DNA of 6,034 nt from an uncultured Clostridia bacterium (GCA_947625455.1 CANQOJ010000138.1:1-6034); one strand, 5' to 3'. Positions 1 through 6,034 are shown, counted from the stretch's first letter. The notes: generated by a model from the letters alone, not told the origin. A program made the numbers and translations.

Positions 1-2
1 GA

Positions 3-563
3 AACGCCGTAAAGCTTGGCAACGGGTATCTTGCGCAGATTTGGACTGACGACGGAGAAAGGCTCGTAAAAATTGACGCGGACGGAAATGTGACCGAAAA
101 TTATTTCTACGAGAGCGACGACTGCGATTACAGCATAGTTGATATGGCGGAATTCGAGGGGGAGGTTTATCTGTCGGCTTATTCATTCCCGAAAGGAGAA
201 GGCGGCGGATATGCCGAATACAGTTCGCTCCGAGAGGCTATTGCAAGCAGAAACTCGGATCAACCGTTGGACGTAACCGAGCCTGTCCGCGATTTTTACA
301 CGGCTGTGTTGCTTATATGCGACCCGAACGGCGGGAAGCCCGAAACATTTTGGGCTGCGAAAAACGCGCTCGGAGGAGATCTTGACGTTTCGGACGGAGA
401 GCTTATCTGGGACGTCAAAAGCATAGTAAATGCGGAATTTTTGCCGTATGTAAGCAGTTGGCCTTTCACAGAAAACTGCAAGGTTTACCGTTATACATTT
501 GATACTTCGGGGAAGCTTACAAATTGCGAGGATACGGGGAAATATATGCCTTTCGCCAGATGA
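3..563 (+). CDS. Uncharacterised, probably exported protein (3' part only)
   Basis: The reading frame is open from base 3, so the gene begins left of the window; the GTG at 90 is an internal valine, not the start. About 186 C-terminal residues are visible, ending in ...GKYMPFAR at a TGA (561-563). The visible part has no membrane helix. It is rich in Gly, Asp, Tyr and Trp and has short strand-turn units (for example GNGYLAQIWTDDGE, then KIDADGNV) like those in beta-propeller or other all-beta extracellular proteins of Clostridia. A later YRYTFDTSGKL stretch has the same look. I do not recognise a named family, and no catalytic motif is evident. An exported or lipid-anchored protein is an inference, because any signal peptide lies outside the window. 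It converges on the minus-strand signalling operon and is separated from it by a shared terminator, so a functional link is not implied. Coding status is certain, function unknown. Confidence 0.8.
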   Translation, partial: NAVKLGNGYLAQIWTDDGERLVKIDADGNVTENYFYESDDCDYSIVDMAEFEGEVYLSAYSFPKGEGGGYAEYSSLREAIASRNSDQPLDVTEPVRDFYTAVLLICDPNGGKPETFWAAKNALGGDLDVSDGELIWDVKSIVNAEFLPYVSSWPFTENCKVYRYTFDTSGKLTNCEDTGKYMPFAR

Positions 564-697
564 ACATTAAAACAAGCGAGGTGAATTTTTATGAAAACAG
601 CCCGACATTTACTGTAAATATATTTGACGGGGCAAAAAATCTTGAAGCGGATAACATCAAATTAAAAATCAATCCCGAACATCTACCTAATTATTGA
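560..697 (+). CDS. Small 45-codon reading frame overlapping the preceding stop (hypothetical or remnant)
   Basis: An ATG at 560 overlaps the TGA of the upstream gene (ATGA) and opens 45 codons, ending at TGA 695-697, four bases before the terminator hairpin. The product begins MNIKTSEVNFYENSPTF and ends INPEHLPNY. The alternation of hydrophobic and polar residues looks like a beta-strand-rich piece of a real protein rather than random translation. There is no signal peptide or membrane helix. No good ribosome site precedes ATG 560 (GGGGAA lies about 18 bases upstream), so expression would rely on translational coupling. Three readings are possible: a genuine small coupled gene, the tail of the upstream protein split off by a frameshift near 545-560, or a decayed remnant. 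Its position between a stop codon and a terminator makes it part of the same transcript. I recognise no family. Confidence 0.35.
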   Translation: MNIKTSEVNFYENSPTFTVNIFDGAKNLEADNIKLKINPEHLPNY

Positions 698-700
698 TAA

Positions 701-735
701 AAAAACACATATCCTTTTTTTGGATATGTGTTTTT
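701..735. terminator. Bidirectional intrinsic terminator between convergent transcription units
   Basis: A perfect 14-bp inverted repeat (arms 701-714 and 722-735) encloses a 7-base T loop. The inner 9 bp (CACATATCC with its complement) form the stable stem; the outer 5 are A:T pairs that double as T-tracts. Reading plus, the stem runs into TTTTTG; reading minus, it runs into seven T (705-699). It lies 3 bases after the last plus-strand stop and 1 base beyond the stop of the minus-strand operon, so it can serve both units. Confidence 0.85.
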
Positions 736-736
736 G

Positions 737-1396
737 TCATAATACATACTCTTTTCGGATAAAATCTGGCGGATTTTCATTGAACTCGTCATTTGTCCAA
801 GTCACACCATCAGCCAAACCGCCGTAATCCAAAGCAACTTTAAATGTTCCGTCAACGTATTCCCAAGTGTACTGCTTATCCGAAATCATCTTTTTATTCA
901 CGAAATTATCTTCGTAAATCCTGTCGATTTGCTTTACGGTTAAGCCGTTTTTTTGATAAACAAAAATGTTTGTGTATTCATAATCCGTTGAGATTTTGTC
1001 GGTTTTTTCAACAAGCACTATCCCCTTTTCGCCGTCAACATCTATCTTCTCTATGTATACATCGGGATTATCCGCAACAACATCATACACCACAAATCCC
1101 GCTCCCGCCAGCAAAAATAAACCTGTCACGCAAATGATAACAACTCGTTTTGTGCGCTCGGATTTGTCGGTTAATTCTTTCAGCATGAAAACATTCGACA
1201 AGCCTTGAAGCAGCAACCCTAAGCATATTGCAATAAAACTCAAAAATGATTTATCGTAAATTTTGCCGCCAAAATAAATTTTAAGATTATTTCGGTCAAG
1301 GTAAAAGAACAAGCCAAACCCCGCTCCTATAATAACAGCGCAGACTGCGGCGGTGATTACCGTTTCAACAACTTTTCTTGCTTTTGCACTCATCAC
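737..1396 (-). CDS. Three-helix membrane protein with extracytoplasmic C-terminal domain, function unknown
   Basis: The product is about 219 residues. Hydrophobic segments lie near 11-33, 50-72 and 84-106. Basic residues in the N-terminus (KARK) and in the loop between helices 2 and 3 (KSERTKR) favour an inside N-terminus, which places residues 107-219 outside the membrane. That tail is rich in Asp, Tyr and Lys, with no cysteine and no motif I recognise. It is the last gene of the minus-strand operon. Its start overlaps the stop of the REC-GGDEF gene: the bases read GTGATG, so initiation is at GTG 1396 (4-nt overlap) or ATG 1393 (1-nt overlap, TGATG). An AAAGG at 1408-1404 sits 7 nt from the GTG and 10 nt from the ATG, so the start is undecided by one residue. 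Translational coupling suggests it is made with the regulator; a role as a membrane partner or sensor is only inferred. Confidence 0.85.
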   Translation of the reverse strand: MMSAKARKVVETVITAAVCAVIIGAGFGLFFYLDRNNLKIYFGGKIYDKSFLSFIAICLGLLLQGLSNVFMLKELTDKSERTKRVVIICVTGLFLLAGAGFVVYDVVADNPDVYIEKIDVDGEKGIVLVEKTDKISTDYEYTNIFVYQKNGLTVKQIDRIYEDNFVNKKMISDKQYTWEYVDGTFKVALDYGGLADGVTWTNDEFNENPPDFIRKEYVL

Positions 1397-2775
1397 TGCT
1401 TTGCCTTTATCTTCTTGCTTTCAAGCCTTGCAATGCCGTAGTCAATGCGTACCTTATCGCAGTTGTTCACCTTATTGAAGTCGTTTATAACCCTCTCTGC
1501 AACCATATCGCCGTTATCGCTGTTTGCGTCCATAAGAATTACAATCATCTGACGGCTTGAATAGCGCGTTGAGATGTCTGAACGGCGAAGCGAGGTGTAA
1601 ATCGACTGTTCAAGAAGTTCCATTGCCGTTTCGGTTTCAGATGCGTCGGGTTTGGAATTGCCGTTTTCGGTCATTGTAAACAGCACTATCTGAACGTCCC
1701 TGTCGCTTCTTTCAACAAAACGCCTGATGAAGTTGTACACATGATGAAAACTTTCAAAATCCATGAGATACGCGCCGTTTCCGCTGTCTGCGCGGTTCAT
1801 AAGGTCTTTGAGATATTTAAGGTCAACCGTCTTTTCCCCGCGGTTATTTTCAGCGGCAATTTTATCGCTGAAGAAATGGTATGAATTTTTGCCGTTTTGC
1901 TTTACATAATAAAGCGCTTTGTCTGCGGAATTGTAGAGTTTTGCAAACTCCGTTCCGTCCTCAGGGAATTTGGCTATTCCGATTGAAACAGAGGTGTCCG
2001 TTTCAAACTTGCAGTCCTCAATCTTCTTTACAATGTCGGTTATTATATCGCCCGCGCGCTTGCTTAGTTCAGCTTTAGACGGAGTCCCGCTGACAAACAT
2101 AACAAACTCGTCGCCGCCTATTCTGCAAAGAACATCGCCCTCGGCTGAATATGTCCGCATTGTATCAGCAAACATCTTAAGCGTTTTGTCGCCCGCGATA
2201 TGACCGTAATTGTCGTTTATCAGCTTAAAGTTGTCCATATCTATCATCATGACCGCGCCGCCCATTCCGCCTTTCAGCATATCGTTCACGGCTTCTTCGG
2301 TGTACTCTCTGTTCCAAAGTCCCGTCAGCGCGTCGCGGTTTGTCTTGCTTTTGATGTCGGAAACCTCGCGGATTTTCTGTTCAAGTCTGTCTGCAAGGCT
2401 TCTGCGCAGTTCTTCAAGTTCAAGTATTCTCGCAATCCTCGAAAGCATAACCGCAGGCACAAACGGCTTTCCTATGAAGTCAATCGCGCCCTCGCTGAAA
2501 CAGCGGGTTTCGGTTTCGGAATCATTGTCGCCCGTGAGGAAAATAACAGGCGTGTCAACGTGATTTTCCATCTGACGTATGCGCTTTATGACTTCAAATC
2601 CGTCCATTTCGGGCATATTTATGTCAAGCAGTATAACGTCGCAGTCCCCGTTTTCAAGATACGACAGCGCCTGCTGTCCTTTCTTAACGAGAACGACCTT
2701 ATACTTTTCGCTCAAAACCTCTTTTGTTGTCGCTAGGTTCATATTGTCGTCGTCTACAACAAGTATCGTTTTCAT
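1393..2775 (-). CDS. Response regulator with receiver, GGDEF (diguanylate cyclase) and degenerate second GGDEF-like domain
   Basis: This is a 460-residue cytoplasmic protein. The receiver spans 1-118, with acidic pocket D8-D9, phosphoacceptor D51 (LLDINMPEMDG), T81 and K103 (KPF). A charged signalling helix (about 118-147) leads to DALTGLWNR and a GGDEF domain (about 146-303) with metal-site D179 (MIDMDNF), ND at 187-188, GHIAGD (191-196) and an intact GGDEF at 220-224. It should therefore make cyclic-di-GMP from two GTP when phosphorylated. The I-site position reads AEGD (211-214) instead of RxxD. Residues about 315-455 form a second GGDEF-like fold (LRRSD, then RYSSRQM where RIGGDEF would be, then VRIDYGIARLE) without catalytic residues. 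AGGAG at 2786-2782, 6 nt before the ATG, supports the start. The gene is 18 nt downstream of the binding-protein gene and is presumably phosphorylated by the hybrid kinase two genes upstream. The REC and first GGDEF calls are very secure, the second domain less so. Confidence 0.95.
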   Translation of the reverse strand: MKTILVVDDDNMNLATTKEVLSEKYKVVLVKKGQQALSYLENGDCDVILLDINMPEMDGFEVIKRIRQMENHVDTPVIFLTGDNDSETETRCFSEGAIDFIGKPFVPAVMLSRIARILELEELRRSLADRLEQKIREVSDIKSKTNRDALTGLWNREYTEEAVNDMLKGGMGGAVMMIDMDNFKLINDNYGHIAGDKTLKMFADTMRTYSAEGDVLCRIGGDEFVMFVSGTPSKAELSKRAGDIITDIVKKIEDCKFETDTSVSIGIAKFPEDGTEFAKLYNSADKALYYVKQNGKNSYHFFSDKIAAENNRGEKTVDLKYLKDLMNRADSGNGAYLMDFESFHHVYNFIRRFVERSDRDVQIVLFTMTENGNSKPDASETETAMELLEQSIYTSLRRSDISTRYSSRQMIVILMDANSDNGDMVAERVINDFNKVNNCDKVRIDYGIARLESKKIKAKQ

Positions 2776-2793
2776 AACAAACTCCTTTTGCGC

Positions 2794-3591
2794 TTAACTA
2801 AGCACCGCGCCCGAAATACCGTATTTGTCCGCAATTTCCGTCATTTCTCCGCTTGAAGCAAGTTCCTTTAGGAAATCGTTCACCATCTGCGTAATATCCG
2901 AACCTTTGCGCAGACCTATGCATATTTTCTCGTCATCAAGCGGTATCTGGTACCCTAACTGTGAAAACTCGTTGCCGTCCGCGGTATAATATCCCGCCAT
3001 TATTATGTCGATAACAGCCGCGTCAGTCTTGCCGTCCGCAACGCTTTGAAGCGTGTCTTTCTGGGTATCGTATACGCTGTAGCGGTATTTCACGCTGAGA
3101 AATTCCTGACCTGAAGAACCGTCCTCAACCGCGAACAACAGATGCTGACATTTATCAAGCGTCTCGTACTGACTCATTTTATCTTTAGGCATTACTATTA
3201 CCTGTGAATTTGAAAGATAAGGTTCCGAGCAGTCTATTGCCTGCACAAGTTCGTCAGTCATTGTCATTCCGTTCCATACGCAGTCGATAGTGCCGTCGGT
3301 AAGCAAATCTGTCTTTTTCTCCCAGTCAATCTCCGTAAACTCAGCGGTCACTCCGAGTTTCTCCGCAAATTTCCTTGCAAGTTCCGCGTCAAATCCCGTC
3401 CAGCTGTCGCCGTCCTTAAAATCCATGGGCGCGTAGTCCGTTATTCCTACGACAAACGTTCCCTTGTCCTTTACATACTCAACGTCCGACTGTCCGTCGC
3501 CTAAAATTGATTTCGGCTTTTCGTCACTGCACCCTGCCAGAGTTACCGCAGCTATTGACAGCGCCAAAACCGTTCTAAAAAAATTCTTCAT
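2794..3591 (-). CDS. Family 3 (amino-acid type) substrate-binding lipoprotein
   Basis: The 265-residue precursor has a short basic N-terminus, a hydrophobic core and the lipobox LAGC (18-21), so C21 should be lipidated and the protein tethered outside the membrane. The mature part shows the SBP_bac_3 pattern: GTFVVGITDYAPMDF, GFDAELARKFAEKLG (66-80), GTIDCVWNGMTMT (100-112), CSEPYLSNSQVIV (121-133) and DAAVID (190-195). D195 matches the Asp that holds the ligand amino group in LAO-binding protein; the position of its carboxylate-binding Arg (as in T-x-x-R) is L115. The ligand is therefore unknown and may not be a standard amino acid. No permease or ATPase gene is adjacent. The gene sits between a hybrid kinase (22-nt gap) and a REC-GGDEF gene (18-nt gap), which suggests a sensory rather than transport role (inference). 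AGGAG at 3606-3602, 10 nt before the ATG, supports the start. Confidence 0.93.
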   Translation of the reverse strand: MKNFFRTVLALSIAAVTLAGCSDEKPKSILGDGQSDVEYVKDKGTFVVGITDYAPMDFKDGDSWTGFDAELARKFAEKLGVTAEFTEIDWEKKTDLLTDGTIDCVWNGMTMTDELVQAIDCSEPYLSNSQVIVMPKDKMSQYETLDKCQHLLFAVEDGSSGQEFLSVKYRYSVYDTQKDTLQSVADGKTDAAVIDIIMAGYYTADGNEFSQLGYQIPLDDEKICIGLRKGSDITQMVNDFLKELASSGEMTEIADKYGISGAVLS

Positions 3592-3613
3592 AATGTGTTA
3601 TCTCCTTTTATGT

Positions 3614-6034
3614 CTACTTGTCAAGAAAAAGCAATCCGAAGCTTTCCGGTCCGCAGTTTATTGATATTGCGGGCGAAGCTTTCTGATATATCACCTTTTC
3701 AAAATTCACCTTTCTCTTTACCTGCTCGGCGATTTTTTCCAGTTCTTCGGGTTTCATTCCCGCGTATGTTATAAACAGCATGCTCTTGTCTATCTTTGCG
3801 GGAGAGCGAAGAGCGGATTTTATATATTTCTTTCTTATGGATTTGCTTGTGCCCATGCGGATTGAGCCTACCTGCATACTGCTTTTCTTCAGCACTATCA
3901 CGGGGTGGAGCATAAACGTTTCACAAAAAGCGTTTATCTTTGAGGAAATTCTGCCCGAACGCGCTAAAAACTCGGTACTGCCGACAATAAAGCTGGTTCT
4001 CGTGCGAGGCTTTATCCGCTCGATAGCCGAAAGAATATCGTCAACTTCCATTCCCTGCGAAGCATACTTTGCGGCGCGAAGCGCAATCAACCCCATTCCG
4101 CTCGACAGATGACCTGAGTCGACAACGGTAACGTTGTCGAATGAGCCGGAAGCCTCCTGCGCATTTGCATAACCCTTGCTGGCATTTTTTGCCATAGCTA
4201 TGTGGATTATATGCTGTGCCTTTGTCAGCTGTTCGGCAAAGAACAGCTCATAATCGGTAACTTTAGGCTCTTCGGAATGTACTTTCTTGCTGCTTTCGGA
4301 GAGATATGACAAAATGCCGTCGGTTTCTATTTCCTCGCCGTCTCTGAAATCGCCGCCCTCTGTCATAACGTGATACGGCAGTACGGCAATTTTGTACTTT
4401 TTGACAAGTTCGGGCGGCAAATCGCTTACGCTGTCGGTCGTTATCATCACAAGCTGTTTCTTCCTGTGCCCTAAAGTAGGACCGACAACAACGTCGCTGA
4501 AAGAGCCTCCATTTGTCTGAACAAGTTCTTTCGGCAAATGCCTCAGAAGCTCCGATTCAAGCTGTGTGCCGCTTACGGGTTTCAGCAGATAGCCGTCAAA
4601 TCCCTCTCGCTTGTACATTTCCTGGTTTTCGCTTCCCGCATTTGCGGTCAGTATGACAATCGGCGTTTCCTGGTTAAGACCGCCTGTCTGCGAGCGTATA
4701 AGGTGCAGGCACTCAATGCCGTCCATAACCGGCATAAGATGGTCCATAAATATAACGTCATAACGCCTGTTTTCGGTTTTCTTTAAGCACTCTTGTCCGC
4801 TTTCCGCAGTGTCAATGACAGCCTTTGTATCTTGCAGAAGCTTTGTCGCGACCATAAGGTTTGTTTCGTTGTCGTCAACGATAAGCACGTTTGCTTTCGG
4901 TGCTTCAAACATAGCCTTATAATGCTCTCTTGCGCCCATATTATGGCGTTTTTCAAGGTCAAAGTGTCCTAATCTGTTTTCGTCGCGCGTCTTTTTCTGG
5001 GGGATTGTAACGATAAATGTCGAACCTTTGGTATATACGCTGTTTACCTCAATATCCCCGCCCATAAGCGTTACAAGCTGTTTTACAATCGAAAGTCCGA
5101 GACCTGTGCCCTCTATATAGCGGTTTTTCTCCTCGTCAACGCGCTTGAATGCGCTGAAAAGGTGGGGTATGCTCTCTTTCTTTATTCCGAGTCCCGTATC
5201 TGTTACGGAATATGCTATATACACGGTATCGCCCTGCGTCTGCCTGCGCTGTATGGACAAGGTAACAGAGCCCTCCTGCGTGTACTTTACGGCGTTGTTG
5301 AGCAAATTTATAAGTATCTGCTTTATGCGCACCTCGTCAGCGCAGAGCTTTGCGGGAATTGACTCCTCAACGTTTATATGAAATTCAAGTCCTTTTTCCT
5401 TTGCCTTAACCCATATCATATTAACGATATCGGAAAGCATTGAACCTACGTCATAGCTGACGTTTACAATGTCCATTTTACCCGACTCTATCTTAGACAT
5501 ATCAAGAATGTCGTTGATAAGCGACAGGAGCATTTTGCTTGCATTCTGGATATTCTGCGCGTCCTCTGCAACCTCGTCCGATACGTCCTCGCGAAGTATC
5601 ATCTCATTCAAGCCGATTATGGTGTTTATGGGCGTTCTTATTTCGTGGCTCATGCTGGAGAAGAAGCGGTTTTGAGCCTTGTTGAGTTCTTCTATCTCCT
5701 TTTTCTGCTTTTGCGTCATTTCGTTTTCGCTGCGGTATATTGCGTTCTGGAAAATCAACATTCCGCAGGTTACGACTGATACTACCGTTAGCGTTGCAAG
5801 GCTGTCGATATATGCCATTTCAAGCGTATGCTGAGTAATCAGCGCGGGATATGAATACGCTAAGTAATAGCATACAACGAACACGATATAACCGCCCGCA
5901 ATCAGGAAATACTTGGGCTTGCCCTCAACGACAATTGACGCCAGAACAAATCCCAGAATAAACCAGATAGGTCCTCCGCCGTAAATACCGCCCGCGGTAA
6001 TGAAGTTAAGCGGCAGTACAATATACATCGCAAT
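3614..6034 (-). CDS. Hybrid sensor histidine kinase with receiver and C-terminal DegV (fatty-acid-binding) domain, 5' end missing
   Basis: The frame is still open at the right edge, two codons beyond the Met at 6028, so more N-terminal sequence lies outside; residues are counted from that Met. Hydrophobic segments near 19-35, 39-58 and 73-94 form the end of a multi-pass membrane region with no sizeable external domain. A charged coiled coil (99-120) leads to HisKA with H128 (SMSHEIRTP), then HATPase_c with N box N241/N245, G1 DTGLGI (277-282) and G2 EGTGLGL (306-312). A receiver follows (about 379-500: D385-D386, D429, T461, K483). After a linker, 526-804 is a complete DegV/EDD domain: TDSVSDLP (531-538), FRDGEEI, VVDSGHLSSGMGL (635-647) and SGRIS (691-695). 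Standalone DegV/FakB proteins are about 280 residues, so the whole family length is present. It is the first visible gene of the operon and likely phosphorylates the REC-GGDEF protein. DegV loops have changed key residues. Stop is TAG. Confidence 0.95.
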   Translation of the reverse strand: MAMYIVLPLNFITAGGIYGGGPIWFILGFVLASIVVEGKPKYFLIAGGYIVFVVCYYLAYSYPALITQHTLEMAYIDSLATLTVVSVVTCGMLIFQNAIYRSENEMTQKQKKEIEELNKAQNRFFSSMSHEIRTPINTIIGLNEMILREDVSDEVAEDAQNIQNASKMLLSLINDILDMSKIESGKMDIVNVSYDVGSMLSDIVNMIWVKAKEKGLEFHINVEESIPAKLCADEVRIKQILINLLNNAVKYTQEGSVTLSIQRRQTQGDTVYIAYSVTDTGLGIKKESIPHLFSAFKRVDEEKNRYIEGTGLGLSIVKQLVTLMGGDIEVNSVYTKGSTFIVTIPQKKTRDENRLGHFDLEKRHNMGAREHYKAMFEAPKANVLIVDDNETNLMVATKLLQDTKAVIDTAESGQECLKKTENRRYDVIFMDHLMPVMDGIECLHLIRSQTGGLNQETPIVILTANAGSENQEMYKREGFDGYLLKPVSGTQLESELLRHLPKELVQTNGGSFSDVVVGPTLGHRKKQLVMITTDSVSDLPPELVKKYKIAVLPYHVMTEGGDFRDGEEIETDGILSYLSESSKKVHSEEPKVTDYELFFAEQLTKAQHIIHIAMAKNASKGYANAQEASGSFDNVTVVDSGHLSSGMGLIALRAAKYASQGMEVDDILSAIERIKPRTRTSFIVGSTEFLARSGRISSKINAFCETFMLHPVIVLKKSSMQVGSIRMGTSKSIRKKYIKSALRSPAKIDKSMLFITYAGMKPEELEKIAEQVKRKVNFEKVIYQKASPAISINCGPESFGLLFLDK

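Noticed and set aside
90..563. GTG at 90 as the start of the leftmost gene
   Set aside because: The same frame continues upstream to the window edge with protein-like sequence (GNGYLAQIWTDDGE), so the gene is simply cut by the window.
591..617. An 8-codon reading frame (MKTARHLL) with a good GAGGTGA ribosome site
   Set aside because: It is too short to call and overlaps the better 45-codon frame; kept only as a hint of a possible indel.
2200..2797. Long plus-strand reading frames opposite the REC-GGDEF gene
   Set aside because: They are antisense to a gene with unmistakable receiver and GGDEF motifs, have no ribosome sites I can see, and translate to Ser/Phe/Arg-rich low-quality sequence.
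2794..3591. Part of an ordinary amino-acid ABC importer operon
   Set aside because: No permease or ATPase is present on either side within the window, the neighbours are signalling genes, and the carboxylate-binding Arg is replaced by Leu.
4448..4530. Fusion of kinase and DegV as a sequencing artefact joining two genes
   Set aside because: Coding continues through the linker in one frame with a plausible hydrophilic linker (VQTNGGSFSDV) and no stop. An artefact would need a specific lost stop or indel, though this cannot be excluded without reads.
3464..5675. Plus-strand reading frames opposite the binding-protein and kinase genes
   Set aside because: They are shadows of well-supported minus-strand genes, with no recognisable domain.
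1..6034. CRISPR array, tRNA/rRNA, insertion sequence or attachment site
   Set aside because: No spaced direct repeats, tRNA-like cloverleaf, transposase or recombinase coding was seen; the only clear inverted repeat is the terminator.

Overview
The window looks like a chromosomal segment of a Gram-positive anaerobe of class Clostridia, probably the Ruminococcus/Oscillospiraceae side. This is inferred from moderate GC, strong AGGAG ribosome binding sites, a Gram-positive style lipoprotein and the protein styles; no rRNA or marker gene is present to prove it. The window is almost wholly coding, and no gap exceeds 300 bases.

Left part (plus strand, about 3-697): the 3' end of a gene for an uncharacterised, probably exported protein, followed by a 45-codon reading frame that overlaps its stop codon as ATGA. 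A perfect 14-bp hairpin with T-runs on both strands (701-735) separates this from the convergent minus-strand block and should terminate transcription from both sides.

Right part (minus strand, 737-6034): four tightly packed genes read right to left, with gaps of 22 and 18 nt and then an overlap. In order: (1) a hybrid sensor histidine kinase (multi-pass membrane region, HisKA, HATPase, receiver) whose C-terminus carries a full-length DegV/EDD fatty-acid-binding domain, 5' end beyond the window; (2) a family 3 (amino-acid type) substrate-binding lipoprotein with no transporter permease or ATPase beside it; (3) a response regulator with receiver, catalytically intact-looking GGDEF and a second, degenerate GGDEF-like domain; (4) a three-helix membrane protein with an extracytoplasmic tail, function unknown.

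Taken together, genes 1-4 read as a self-contained signalling operon. A surface lipoprotein and a membrane kinase would sense something outside, the DegV module may add a lipid input, and phosphotransfer to the REC-GGDEF protein would set cyclic-di-GMP level. The circuit is inference. The domain assignments, the HK-REC-DegV fusion in one continuous frame, and several changed key residues (DegV loops, SBP carboxylate arginine, GGDEF I-site) are read from the sequence. The fusion kinase is the most notable item.
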